A stretch of 9,567 nucleotides of DNA. It comes from Gammaproteobacteria bacterium. GTDB lineage: Bacteria > Pseudomonadota > Gammaproteobacteria > Steroidobacterales > JACDCP01. Made by a program: the position numbers and the translations under genes. Below, piece after piece: positions 1 to 7,238 of the stretch (positions are counted from its first letter, which is position 1; each line of letters opens with the position of its first letter). The stretch is from NCBI GenBank assembly GCA_013817465.1, contig JACDCP010000108.1, positions 1 through 9,567 of the forward strand, read 5' to 3'. The notes under the pieces were generated by a model. It saw nothing but the letters and a program-made list of their open reading frames with translations, did not search any database and was not told the DNA's origin.

Positions 1-2202
1 GGTGGGGACAGCATGGGCGCTGGTCACCCGATGCCGCTCGATCAGCCACACGAGCTGCGCCGGATCCCGCTTGCGGTCCGGCCTCGGCAGGATCAGTCTC
101 GCGCCGGCCAGGAGCGCCGAGAACAGCTCCGCGAGGGAGATGTCGAAGTGCAACGGGGTATGCATCAGCACGACGTCGTCCGGCTCGAGCGGCCATTTCC
201 GATGCACCCACAGGGCGTGATTGCAGATGGCGCGATGTTCGATCAGGACGCCTTTCGGAGTTCCCGTGGAGCCGGAGGTGTACAGCACGTAGGCGAGGTT
301 GTCGGCTCCGACCGCGCTCGCCACGCGCGTCGTTACCGCCGCGTCATGGGGATCGTCCGCGAAGCAGAGTGGCACGGCCGCCGCGGGCAGTAGCGCGGCG
401 AGATGGCGCTGGGTGAGGATCAGCGCCGGCTGCGCGTCTTCCAGCAGGAAGCGCAGGCGCGCCTCGGGCAGCGCCGGATCGAGCGGCACCCAGGCCCCGC
501 CCGCCTTGAGCACGGCGAGCAGACCGGCGACCATCTCGAACGAGCGCTCCAGATACAGACCAACGAGCACCTCGGGGCCGACGCCGCGGTCCTCGCGCAC
601 GTGCGCCAGTCGATTGGCGCGCTGCTCGAGCGCGGCATAGGTCAGCTCTTTCTCCTCGAAGACGAGCGCGACGGCGTCCGGGGTGCGCTCGGCCTGGGCT
701 TCGAACAGCTCGTGCAGGCACACATCGGCGGGGAAGTCCCGAGCGGTGTCGTTGAAATCGACCAGCAGCCGGCGCCGCTCGGTTTCGCCCATCATGGGGA
801 GCTCGGAGATCGGCACATCCGGGGCGTCGAGAGCGGCATCGAGCAACCTCCGGAAGTGCTCGATCAGGCAGGCGACGGTGGCCGGCGCGAAGAGGTCGGT
901 ACTGTAGCTCAAGCCGCCGTGCAGGCCGTCCTTCGTCTCCTCGAGTTCCAACGCCAGATCCTGCCCGCCCACGATGCCCGAATCGAATGCGAACGGCCCT
1001 ATCTGCAGCCCATCGACCTGCGTCACGGGCGCTTTCGGTATATTGCGCAGTTGAAACAGCGCCTGCGCCAGCGGCATTCGATTGATGTGCCGCTGCGGGT
1101 GCAGGGCTTCCACGACCTCGGCGAACGGCACGTCCTGATGCGCTTGTGCCGTCAGCGCCGTCTGCCGCGTGCGATGCAGCAGGACGCGAAATGACGGGTC
1201 GCCGGACAGATCGGCGCGCAGGACGAGCAGGTTGATGAAGCAGCCGATCAGCGGCTCCGCGTCGGGATGCGTGCGCCCGGCCGCCGGCACGCTGACGCCG
1301 AAGTCCGTCTGCCCGGTATGCCGAAAAAGCCATGCCTGGACGGCGGTCAGCAGGACGGTAAACAGCGTCGTCTGCTCATCGCGCGCCAGCTGCGTCGCCC
1401 GTATCAGCGAAGAAACCGGCAGCGCCACCGCGTGACGCGCGCCTTTGATGAGCGGTGCATCGGGCCGCCGAAAGTCCGTCGTGAGCTCCAGTGCCGGGAG
1501 ATCGGCGAGCTGCCGCCGCCACCAGGCGAGCTGCCCGTCGAATGCGCCGTCGCGGGCCTGCTCGTGCTGCCAGCGGGCGAACTCCGCGTACTGGATCGGT
1601 AGCGGCGGCAAGTTCGCCGGCTCGTCCCGGCGGTGCGCCCGATACAGGGTGGCGAGCTCGCCGCACAGAATCTCCGCCGACCAGCCGTCGAAGGCAATAT
1701 GGTGAAAAACCAACAGCAATACATGAACGTTGTCGGCGCGTTGCTGCAGCACGGCTCGTACTATCGGCCCCGAGCGCAGATCGAACGGGCGGTGCGCCTC
1801 GGCCACCAGGCGGCTTTGCGTTTCCGCATCGGTGTGCTCGCGCAAGTCGTCGAAGTCGAACGGCACCCTGCCGGGCGGCAGGAGGTGTTGAAGCACGCCC
1901 CCGGCATCCTGGCGATACACGGTGCGCAGCACCGTGTGCCGCTGGACGATATCGTCGAGGCAGCGACGGAGCGTCGCGCGGTCCAGCGGGCCGACCAGCC
2001 GCAGCGCCAGGGGACGGTGGGCGATCGGACTGCCAGGATCGAGCTGCTGCAGAATCCAGAGCCGTTCCTGCGCCGGCGAGAGCGGCGACGGCACCACCTC
2101 CACGTCCGGGCAGGCGGGCTGGCGGCCCGATATTTCGGCCAGGCGGTCTCTCAACCGCTCCTCGGCACGCGCCCGCCGCAAGTTGGCTTGATTCAACGGC
2201 AT
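1..2202 (-). CDS. Nonribosomal peptide synthetase, condensation-adenylation module (3' end outside window)
   Basis: The frame is open from the ATG at 2202 to base 1 (734 codons, no stop), so the protein continues past the window. Residues 1-35 form a charged linker. A condensation domain follows (about 38-460): SPAQERLW (42-49), catalytic HHIAFDG (167-173), YAEFARW (205-211) and IGCFINLLVLR (319-329). An adenylation domain starts near 490: LTYAALEQRANRLA, LKAGGAWVPLDP, the P-loop YTSGSTGTPKG (641-651) and the A4 motif FDIS (686-689). D687 matches the Asp that binds the substrate alpha-amino group, so an amino acid is activated. The specificity code starts D-I-A; its other positions lie outside. 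The condensation domain heads the protein with no carrier before it, so its donor should come in trans, most simply from the carrier of the 2374-4194 protein. The 171-bp gap to that gene shows no clear terminator or strong Shine-Dalgarno. The class is certain; the product is unknown. Confidence 0.95.
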   Translation of the reverse strand, partial: MPLNQANLRRARAEERLRDRLAEISGRQPACPDVEVVPSPLSPAQERLWILQQLDPGSPIAHRPLALRLVGPLDRATLRRCLDDIVQRHTVLRTVYRQDAGGVLQHLLPPGRVPFDFDDLREHTDAETQSRLVAEAHRPFDLRSGPIVRAVLQQRADNVHVLLLVFHHIAFDGWSAEILCGELATLYRAHRRDEPANLPPLPIQYAEFARWQHEQARDGAFDGQLAWWRRQLADLPALELTTDFRRPDAPLIKGARHAVALPVSSLIRATQLARDEQTTLFTVLLTAVQAWLFRHTGQTDFGVSVPAAGRTHPDAEPLIGCFINLLVLRADLSGDPSFRVLLHRTRQTALTAQAHQDVPFAEVVEALHPQRHINRMPLAQALFQLRNIPKAPVTQVDGLQIGPFAFDSGIVGGQDLALELEETKDGLHGGLSYSTDLFAPATVACLIEHFRRLLDAALDAPDVPISELPMMGETERRRLLVDFNDTARDFPADVCLHELFEAQAERTPDAVALVFEEKELTYAALEQRANRLAHVREDRGVGPEVLVGLYLERSFEMVAGLLAVLKAGGAWVPLDPALPEARLRFLLEDAQPALILTQRHLAALLPAAAVPLCFADDPHDAAVTTRVASAVGADNLAYVLYTSGSTGTPKGVLIEHRAICNHALWVHRKWPLEPDDVVLMHTPLHFDISLAELFSALLAGARLILPRPDRKRDPAQLVWLIERHRVTSAHAVPT

Positions 2203-2373
2203 AGTCCGTAGGTGCTGCGCCCGCGGTTTCTTATCGGGCGAGTTCGCGATCGGCAAGGCTTGGCGCGAAACGAAATTGATCTGTTGATCGAATGCTACCG
2301 TGTACGGCCGGAATCGACGCGGCTATTTAACAGAATATCCCGCAGGAGGAGCCGCCGGCGCCGCTCCGCACTC

Positions 2374-4194
2374 TTAAGGATCCGCGTCCAGGAGCCTGGC
2401 TTCCAGTATCAGGGCCTGCGCGACGATGGTCGGGGCGTCGAAGAAGTCGAGCAGCGTGAGCTTGACGCGCAGGCGGCTGCGCAGGCGCGCGACGATGCGG
2501 GTTGCCAGCAACGAGTCGCCGCCGAGGTGCAGAAAATCATCGTGGATGCTGATGCCGTCCCGGCGCAGCACCTCCCCCCAGGTTTCTGCCAAAACCTTTT
2601 CAGCGAGTGTCCGGGGCGGCGTGAACGGTTTTTCGACCTCCGGCGGGCCGGACTCTTCGGTCGAGCCGCCCAACCGCAGGTGCATCCCGATGCGCTGCAG
2701 CTTGCCCGTCGTCCCTTTCGGTATTTCATCGAGAAACACGATGCGCGCCGGTACCTTGTGATCGGCCAGGCGCCCGGCGACCCAGGCGCGGAGCTCGCGC
2801 TCGGACGCATATCCGCCCGCCGCGAGCACGACCGCCGCGGCAATGTCCTCGCCGAGTCGTTCGTCGGGCACGGCGAAGGCCAGGGCCTCCGCTACCGCCG
2901 GATGAGCGAGCAGCGCTTCGTCGATTTCGCGCGGCGCGATGGTCTCGCCGCCCCGGTTGATCATTTCTTTGAGCCGCCCCGTCAGGAACAGAAAGCCCTC
3001 GGCATCGCGGTAGCCCTCATCGCCGGTGCGAAACCAGCCGTCGGTGAATGCCTTCGCGCTGGCGTCCGGATCGCCGGCATAGCCCGCCGTCACGCTCGGG
3101 CCGCGGATGACGACTTCTCCGGTCTGGCCCGCGCCGAGCAGTTGCCCGGAAGGGGACATCACAGCCACTTCCGGTCCCGCCGGCAGCCCGACGGAACCCG
3201 GTTTGCGCGACTGCGGCGGCAACGGGTTGCTGGTCATCTGATGAGCAGCTTCCGTCATGCCGTACGCCTCGATGACCGGTGTGCCGAACACGGATTCCAG
3301 GGCCGTCATCGTCAGCGGCGGCAGCGATGCGGAAGAGGAACGAATGAAACGCAGCGAGGCGCGGGCGATGACGTCGCGATGCTCCGCGGCGCGCGACAGA
3401 ATCGCCTGATGCATGGTCGGTACCGCGGTGTACCAGGTCGGCCGGCAGGCATTCATCCACTCGAAGAAGCGCGGCGCGTCGAATCCGGGTGTGCAGACGA
3501 CGTTCGCGCCGACTGCCATGGACGCGAGCAAGGCAGCGACGAGACCGTGGATATGAAACAGCGGCATGACGTTCAGGCAGCAATCATGGCTCGTCAGACG
3601 CAGCATGCCGGCGACGTTGTACGCCGAGATGCACAGATTGGCATGCGTCAGCGGCACGCGCTTCGGTCGCCCGGTCGTGCCCGAGGTGTGCAGCACGAGT
3701 GCGATGTCGGCGGATTCGGCGGGCCCGTCTCCGCGAGGGTCACCGGCTTCGCCCCATAGATCGAAGAGCCCGGCGCCGTCCGCCCGCCGGGGCGAGAGAT
3801 CGAGAACCGGAATGCCGCGCGCGGAGGCCACCTCGCGCGCAGGTGAATCGAGGTCGGCGGCTATGATGAGCGCTCTGGCATCGAGGTCGCCGAGATAGAA
3901 ATCGAACTCCGGTGCCCGGTATGCAGCGTTCAGCGGCGCACTCACGGCAAAGGCGGCCACCGCCAGAAACGCCGAGGCCGCCTCGGGCCCGTTCGGCAGC
4001 ACGAGCGCGACGGCATCGCCGCGCCCGACGCCGCGCTCATTGAGCGCGCGTCCCGTCGCCTCGAGATGCTCGAGGAGGCAGCCATAGGACAGGTCGGCGG
4101 CATCCGGCGCCGTCAACGCCACGGCATCGGCATACGCTGCACCACCCCGGACAAGGAGTTGGTAAATGCCTGGTGAGGGGTCGGCGGCGGACAT
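2374..4194 (-). CDS. Acyl-CoA-synthetase-like adenylation domain fused to a carrier domain (probable NRPS loading protein)
   Basis: This 606-residue protein has two domains. The adenylating enzyme (about 1-510) shows the P-loop LHTSGTTGRPKRV (169-181 region), EAYGMTEAAHQMTSNPLPP (309-327), GWFRTGDEGY, the hinge GRLKEMINRGGE and the catalytic Lys in PKGTTGKLQR (K498). A carrier domain (about 525-600) has LHLGGDSLLATRIV with the phosphopantetheine Ser at 561. The region matching the NRPS A4 motif reads PLFHIHGL (211-218) instead of FDxS, so the alpha-amino-binding Asp is absent. The MTEAAHQMTSNPLPP signature resembles the oxalyl-CoA synthetase/Pcs60/Fum10-like branch. A carboxylic acid such as a fatty, hydroxy or dicarboxylic acid is therefore the likely substrate, loaded as acyl-AMP onto the fused carrier. 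The next gene begins with a condensation domain, which fits an initiating role. The start at 4194 has only a weak AGG five bases upstream. The exact acid cannot be read from the sequence. Confidence 0.93.
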   Translation of the reverse strand: MSAADPSPGIYQLLVRGGAAYADAVALTAPDAADLSYGCLLEHLEATGRALNERGVGRGDAVALVLPNGPEAASAFLAVAAFAVSAPLNAAYRAPEFDFYLGDLDARALIIAADLDSPAREVASARGIPVLDLSPRRADGAGLFDLWGEAGDPRGDGPAESADIALVLHTSGTTGRPKRVPLTHANLCISAYNVAGMLRLTSHDCCLNVMPLFHIHGLVAALLASMAVGANVVCTPGFDAPRFFEWMNACRPTWYTAVPTMHQAILSRAAEHRDVIARASLRFIRSSSASLPPLTMTALESVFGTPVIEAYGMTEAAHQMTSNPLPPQSRKPGSVGLPAGPEVAVMSPSGQLLGAGQTGEVVIRGPSVTAGYAGDPDASAKAFTDGWFRTGDEGYRDAEGFLFLTGRLKEMINRGGETIAPREIDEALLAHPAVAEALAFAVPDERLGEDIAAAVVLAAGGYASERELRAWVAGRLADHKVPARIVFLDEIPKGTTGKLQRIGMHLRLGGSTEESGPPEVEKPFTPPRTLAEKVLAETWGEVLRRDGISIHDDFLHLGGDSLLATRIVARLRSRLRVKLTLLDFFDAPTIVAQALILEARLLDADP

Positions 4195-4326
4195 CGAAGC
4201 CTACGAGACCTGGGTCTCTGCACCCGGGGCATCGGACGCGGCGGCCGGCACTGCCGCTGCCGCCAGCGCGCTCAGCAGGCCGCCGATGCGAAGACAGCGC
4301 CCGAATTTACGCATACGGACCCGCAA

Positions 4327-4737
4327 ATGTGGATCAATTCCGAACCGCTTACGTTGGAGTCGCTGCGCGGCCGCGTCCTGTTGATCGATTTCTGGGCATT
4401 CGAGTGCTGGAATTGTTATCGGTCTTTCCCGTGGCTGAACAGTCTCGAACAGCGGTTCGATGGAGAGCCCTTCACGATCGTCGGCGTGCATAGCCCGGAA
4501 TTCGAGCGGGAGAAAAATATTGACAGCGTGCGCAGGAAAGCACGGGAGTTCGATCTCGAACATCCAATCATGATCGACAACGACTTCTCATATTGGCGAG
4601 CCATGGGTAACCGCTTCTGGCCGACATACTATCTGATCGACCAGCAGGGCGCGATCCGCGACGTGTTCATCGGCGAAACGCACGCAGGCGACGAAAGAGC
4701 GCGGCAGATCGAAGCAGCGATCGAGTCGTTACTCTGA
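4327..4737 (+). CDS. Thioredoxin-like (DipZ/TlpA-type) redoxin, apparently missing its N-terminal targeting region
   Basis: The 136-residue protein is a redoxin domain. It opens with MWINSEPLTLESLRGRV, then LLIDFWAFECWNC with the redox pair C27-W-N-C30, GVHSPEFEREKN, the DNDFSYWRAMGNRFWP block with the probable cis-Pro P99, and YLIDQQGAIRDVFIGE. These blocks match the periplasmic thioredoxin domain found in DipZ-type and stand-alone TlpA-family thiol reductases. The family-like sequence goes on upstream of this ATG in the same frame (about TAPEFTHTDPQ). That frame has no ATG, GTG or TTG back to the TGA at 4174-4176, and no hydrophobic signal segment. Either the gene starts here without a signal peptide, or its 5' end was lost or frameshifted. 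The ATG lacks a good Shine-Dalgarno. It is divergent from the acyl ligase gene, 132 bp away. As encoded it would be cytoplasmic, which is odd for the family, so it may be a remnant. Confidence 0.75.
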   Translation: MWINSEPLTLESLRGRVLLIDFWAFECWNCYRSFPWLNSLEQRFDGEPFTIVGVHSPEFEREKNIDSVRRKAREFDLEHPIMIDNDFSYWRAMGNRFWPTYYLIDQQGAIRDVFIGETHAGDERARQIEAAIESLL

Positions 4738-4834
4738 TTTCTCACGCAGGAACGATGGGCTTGGCTTTCACCCGCGAGCGCGATTTTTGCCACGCTGATA
4801 ACAACGGCATAAGGAATTTCGAGCACATAGCCGC

Positions 4835-4873
4835 CTGCTCGACGAGGCGCTCGAGCAGGGGTTGGCGCGAATC
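4835..4873 (+). repeat. 39-bp inverted repeat, left copy (fragment of the DUF6569 coding sequence)
   Basis: These 39 bases are the exact reverse complement of 9316-9354. In the right copy the segment codes for LLDEALEQGLARI within the DUF6569 gene. Here the same codons read on the plus strand, next to the end of the nucleotidyltransferase pseudogene and outside any intact gene. Similarity stops at once on both sides. It looks like a short duplicated scrap or the footprint of a rearrangement. Confidence 0.85.
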
Positions 4874-5212
4874 CATCGTCCGAGCCGATCACGAAGAGTC
4901 GCGGCTGGCCAGAGATCCGCGACACGAACCCGGCTTGCTTGCGCTTGCGGCGCCATTCCGCCAGGGTCATCACGTTGGGATTTACAGCGCGCCCGAGCCC
5001 CGCTTCGACGCTCTGCAACGCGGAGAACCTTCCGTGTAACCCAGCTTGTCGGCAATCACCATCAGATCGATGTCGCTCGCCGCTTGATCGGTGCTCTTTG
5101 CCACCGAGCCATACACGAAGGCCGCGCGGATGTGGTCGGCTAATGGGCCAAGAGCGGCGCGCAACGGAGTGAGCAGCCGGGCCAGTGCGCCAAAGCGCCC
5201 GCCTTCCCGGCC
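4874..5212 (-). pseudogene. Nucleotidyltransferase (MNT/NTP-transferase type), frameshifted remnant
   Basis: Two minus-strand frames together give one nucleotidyltransferase. The first (from about 5212) reads LTPLRAALGPLADHIRAAF, then VYGSVAKSTDQAASDIDLMV, the classic G-S-x(n)-S-D-I-D-L catalytic motif, to KLGYTE near 5029. The protein then continues in another frame with FSALQSVEAGLGRAVNPNV, MTLAEWRRKRKQAGF and QPRLFVIGSDDGF, the usual C-terminal half of this family. One missing base near 5027-5031 accounts for the switch. The N-terminal helix-turn-helix domain common in the family is not recognisable upstream (5213-5362). The 3' end runs straight into the 39-bp DUF6569 fragment. Such proteins are often part of MNT/HEPN-like modules, but no HEPN partner is visible. 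The family call is strong and the pseudogene status likely; a sequencing error in one base cannot be excluded. Confidence 0.8.
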
Positions 5213-5361
5213 TGCGCTGGCGAAACCCGCTGGAGGCCGGCAAGAAACGAAAGCGCGGGCGGATCGATTGACCTGACTGCCTCTTCGGGTGAATAAATAA
5301 ACTGGAAATCGATCTGCGCCTGCGTCAGGTTGACCGCTTCGGGGCTGGTGCGACGCGATCA

Positions 5362-5390
5362 TTGAAACGATTCCTTACATCCGCTAAAGT
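5362..5390 (+). promoter_or_regulatory. Sigma70-like promoter of the AbrB-PIN operon
   Basis: A -35 box TTGAAA (5362-5367, five of six consensus bases) is separated by 17 bp from a -10 box TAAAGT (5385-5390, four of six). Transcription would start near 5397, about 26 bases before the antitoxin ATG. The -10 box overlaps the left arm of the palindrome at 5386-5406, so a protein bound there would block the promoter. Confidence 0.65.
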
Positions 5391-5406
5391 AAGGATTCCT
5401 TACTTT
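5386..5406. promoter_or_regulatory. Palindromic operator, probable AbrB antitoxin binding site
   Basis: Two perfect 10-bp arms, AAAGTAAGGA and TCCTTACTTT, flank a single central T. A further copy of the half-site GATTCCTTAC lies at 5369-5378, between the -35 and -10 boxes, matching 5394-5403 inside the palindrome. Placement over the -10 box and just ahead of a dimeric AbrB-type antitoxin suggests autorepression, as is usual for toxin-antitoxin operons. Binding itself is inferred. Confidence 0.75.
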
Positions 5407-5422
5407 CCGCCGGATACCCACA

Positions 5423-5662
5423 ATGCTCGCGAAACTCACTGCCAAGAACCAGCTCACGCTACCGAAGAGCGTCACCCTGGCCGTAGGTTCGGCGAAGTAC
5501 TTCGAGGTCGAAACCGAAGGAGGCCGCATCATCCTCACGCCGGTCAGGATTCAGCGGTCGGAGGCGGTGCGCGCGAAGCTCGCGGAGCTCGACATCAGCG
5601 AGCGCGATGTCGCCGACGCAGTCGCCTGGGCGCGGCGTAGCGGGCGACGCAAAGGCAAATGA
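5423..5662 (+). CDS. AbrB/MazE/SpoVT-type antitoxin
   Basis: A 79-residue protein. Residues 1-45 form a swapped-hairpin AbrB domain: LAKLTAKNQLTLPKSV, then KYFEVETEGGRIILTPV. Such domains dimerise and bind palindromic operators. The C-terminal part (46-79) is charged and helical (EAVRAKLAELDISERDVADA, ending RRSGRRKGK); in this class the tail usually wraps and neutralises the toxin. The start at 5423 fits the promoter and operator just upstream, though its Shine-Dalgarno is weak. The last codons overlap the start of the PIN gene as ATGA (5659-5662), so the two are translationally coupled. The antitoxin-first order, the operator and the PIN partner make a type II toxin-antitoxin antitoxin the best reading. 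Confidence 0.9.
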   Translation: MLAKLTAKNQLTLPKSVTLAVGSAKYFEVETEGGRIILTPVRIQRSEAVRAKLAELDISERDVADAVAWARRSGRRKGK

Positions 5663-6090
5663 GCGAAGGGCCGCGCGCGGTCGTCGATACCAATCTCGTC
5701 GTTTCCGCGCTCATTTTCGGGAAGGGCCGGCCGTTTAAGCTGCGAAGTGCCTGGCAAACGGGACGGTTCCATCCGCTCGTGTCCAAATGCACGGCGACGG
5801 AGCTGCTGCGCGTGCTCGCCTATCCGAAATTCAAGCTGACCGAAGCGGAGCGGGAGGACCTGCTTGCGGATTACCTGCCCTACTGCACTACCGTCAAGCT
5901 GCCTGCCAGGCCGCCCGCCGTGCCTGAATGCCGCGATCCGTTCGATGTGCCGTTTCTCGAGCTCTCGCTCGCCGGCAAAGCCGACTATCTCGTGACGGGC
6001 GATAAGGATCTGTTGAGTCTGGCCGCGCAATGTCGTGTACCGATAGTGACGGCGGAGGTGTTCCTGAACGCGCTGTCCGCGAAAGCTTAA
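5659..6090 (+). CDS. PIN-domain toxin, putative toxin-antitoxin ribonuclease
   Basis: The 143-residue length is usual for single-domain PIN toxins of the 'putative toxin-antitoxin system toxin component, PIN family' group. All expected acidic residues are present: D10 in VVDTNLVVSAL, E48 in ATELLRVL, D96 in CRDPFDVPFLELSLAGKADY, and D115/D117 in LVTGDKDLL. These residues coordinate metal ions in the RNase site, so the enzyme appears intact. Known relatives cleave RNA, often tRNA or mRNA, when the antitoxin is degraded; the target here cannot be predicted. AAGG lies a few bases upstream of the ATG, inside the antitoxin gene, and the ATGA overlap couples synthesis to the antitoxin. Confidence 0.92.
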   Translation: MSEGPRAVVDTNLVVSALIFGKGRPFKLRSAWQTGRFHPLVSKCTATELLRVLAYPKFKLTEAEREDLLADYLPYCTTVKLPARPPAVPECRDPFDVPFLELSLAGKADYLVTGDKDLLSLAAQCRVPIVTAEVFLNALSAKA

Positions 6091-6110
6091 AACGCCGCCA
6101 AATCGTATAC

Positions 6111-6140
6111 CGCTCACGAAGCGTTTCATGAAAGCGAGCG
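6111..6140. repeat. Nested inverted repeat after the PIN gene
   Basis: CGCTC (6111-6115) pairs with GAGCG (6136-6140) around the perfect palindrome TTTCATGAAA (6124-6133). It could be a transcript-end hairpin for the AbrB-PIN operon or a protein-binding site. There is no following T-run, so a classic terminator is not supported. Confidence 0.3.
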
Positions 6141-6191
6141 CAGCGTCACGCCCGCCCGGCCGTCATCCGTCGTCGCATGCAGGGCGAAAGC

Positions 6192-6220
6192 GCGCCGACC
6201 GAGCTCAGGATCGCATAGGT
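6192..6220. repeat. 29-bp imperfect direct repeat, left copy
   Basis: This matches 8305-8333 at 26 of 29 positions, and all three differences are transitions. The pair brackets the tcmP-Gp37 cassette. The right copy lies inside the C-terminal codons of the DUF4258 gene. This left copy has no gene around it, so it may be a duplicated target, an ancient attachment-like end or a paralogue remnant. Confidence 0.6.
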
Positions 6221-6467
6221 TGTTATTTGGAGACTGCGTCGTGATGACCCTTCGGCGGGTGACAGCCCGATGGATGACGGAGCCGGTGCGCGAGCCAGGC
6301 GATAGCTTTACGACCCATCGGCGAGCTGCAGGCCGGCGCCAATTCCCGGGATCGCCTGTGTTATGTTCAGCGATTCGTTTCGCGCGACCAGACCGCCATT
6401 ATGCCTCTCGTCTTCCTCCCCGCCCGCAGCGAGTTCCTTCTCTGAGACACTGCCGTCTGCCGCTGTT

Positions 6468-7238
6468 TCATGACACAACGGCAAGCGGCTCGAAGTCTCG
6501 CAAGCGATGGCGCCGTTGCTTGTCCACTCTATCGCCAGGCATCTCGTCCCAGGTTCGTCCTTCGAGGAGCCGGCCCGTCCGCTTCTTGTTCTTGCCACCC
6601 CATTGCTTGAAGAAGAAAGGTACCCTCGCGCGCTCGCATTGATCACGAAGATCAGTGACCCACGCGGGGTCCACCGGGCGGGCCTTCGGTCCTGACTCGC
6701 CGCCTACGATAACCCAGTCAATTCCGCGCAAATCGAGATCGTGCAACGGCCCGAGCAGAGGCTCGAGTGAAAGGAATTTTATCGATGAGGCAGTCGATCG
6801 AAGGTCCTCTATGCGATTCCGATATTTGGTGTTCTCCACGCTGACACCCATCCAGATATTTGGCGCCCACTCAAGCTTCGGGCTCAACTCAGCCAGGCGC
6901 CCGGCACGCTTTGTCAACACCTGAAAGCAATGCCAATGCGCACGACGCATCACGTCGAAGACCTGACGGACATATGTGAGTGGTACGTCCTTGTGGAAGA
7001 GGTCGCTCATGGAGTTCACGAAAATCGTCTGCGGCTTCTTCCACCGCAAGGGAATCTCCAGCATATGTGGCTGAATCGTTAGTTTGAAACCGCTCGCGTA
7101 GTTTGCTTGGCCCATGGCTTGCAACCGCTCAGCCATTCGCTTCGCGTAGCAATGTTTGCAGCCAGGGCTGATCTTGGTACAGCCCGTAACTGGATTCCAT
7201 GTCGACTCTGTCCACTCGATACTGGAGCCCTGAGCCAT
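6468..7238 (-). CDS. Phage Gp37/Gp68 family protein (DUF5131-type), three-Cys motif, predicted radical-SAM-like
   Basis: The 256-residue product begins MAQGSSIEWTESTWNP and carries VTGCTKISPGCKHCYAKRM, giving C20-x6-C27-x2-C30. This cysteine cluster near the N-terminus is the 'three-Cys motif' of the family and suggests an Fe-S cluster as in radical SAM enzymes, although spacing differs from CxxxCxxC. Later blocks are typical: FVNSMSDLFHKDVP, RAHWHCFQVLTKRAGRL, NIWMGVSVEN, FLSLEPLLGPL, WVIVGGESGPKARP, and FFFKQWGG before the C-terminus. I chose the ATG at 7238, not the upstream in-frame start at 7316. It has a strong Shine-Dalgarno (AAGGAGG, 7 bases upstream) and overlaps the tcmP stop by one base. 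Substrate and reaction are unknown. The DNA is visibly less GC-rich than the NRPS region, fitting horizontal acquisition. Confidence 0.9.
   Translation of the reverse strand: MAQGSSIEWTESTWNPVTGCTKISPGCKHCYAKRMAERLQAMGQANYASGFKLTIQPHMLEIPLRWKKPQTIFVNSMSDLFHKDVPLTYVRQVFDVMRRAHWHCFQVLTKRAGRLAELSPKLEWAPNIWMGVSVENTKYRNRIEDLRSTASSIKFLSLEPLLGPLHDLDLRGIDWVIVGGESGPKARPVDPAWVTDLRDQCERARVPFFFKQWGGKNKKRTGRLLEGRTWDEMPGDRVDKQRRHRLRDFEPLAVVS

Larger units (their letters stand above)
6091..6467. other. Gene-poor interval between the PIN toxin and the Gp37-like gene
   Basis: About 380 bp lie between two convergent genes. I find no ORF with recognisable similarity. The interval holds a palindromic stretch just after the PIN stop (6111-6140) and the left copy of a 29-bp direct repeat (6192-6220). 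On the minus strand the repeat can be read as TYAILSSVGA, which resembles the C-terminal part of DUF4258. That suggests decayed gene remnants rather than a functional gene. No clear intrinsic terminator with a U-tract is present. Confidence 0.5.

Noticed and set aside
403..1194. Long plus-strand ORF of 263 codons
   Set aside because: It lies opposite the NRPS condensation and adenylation domains, whose motifs are unmistakable on the minus strand. The translated sequence is Arg/Gln-rich and resembles no family.
344..1333. Minus-strand ORF of 329 codons in another frame within the NRPS gene
   Set aside because: It is extremely Arg/Ala/Gly-rich without domain motifs. The correct frame on the same strand gives a continuous NRPS from 2202 to base 1.
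2212..3759. Plus-strand ORF of 515 codons
   Set aside because: It is antisense to the acyl ligase-carrier gene, Arg-rich and without recognisable domains, a typical shadow in high-GC DNA.
4738..4800. Possible terminator after the thioredoxin gene (CGCGAGCGCG followed by ATTTTT)
   Set aside because: The stem is only 4 bp with a 2-base loop, too weak to call.
6308..6467. Minus-strand reading with a phrase like IGAGLQLADGS, reminiscent of FAD monooxygenases
   Set aside because: There is no dinucleotide-binding motif or longer match around it, so a chance resemblance is more likely.
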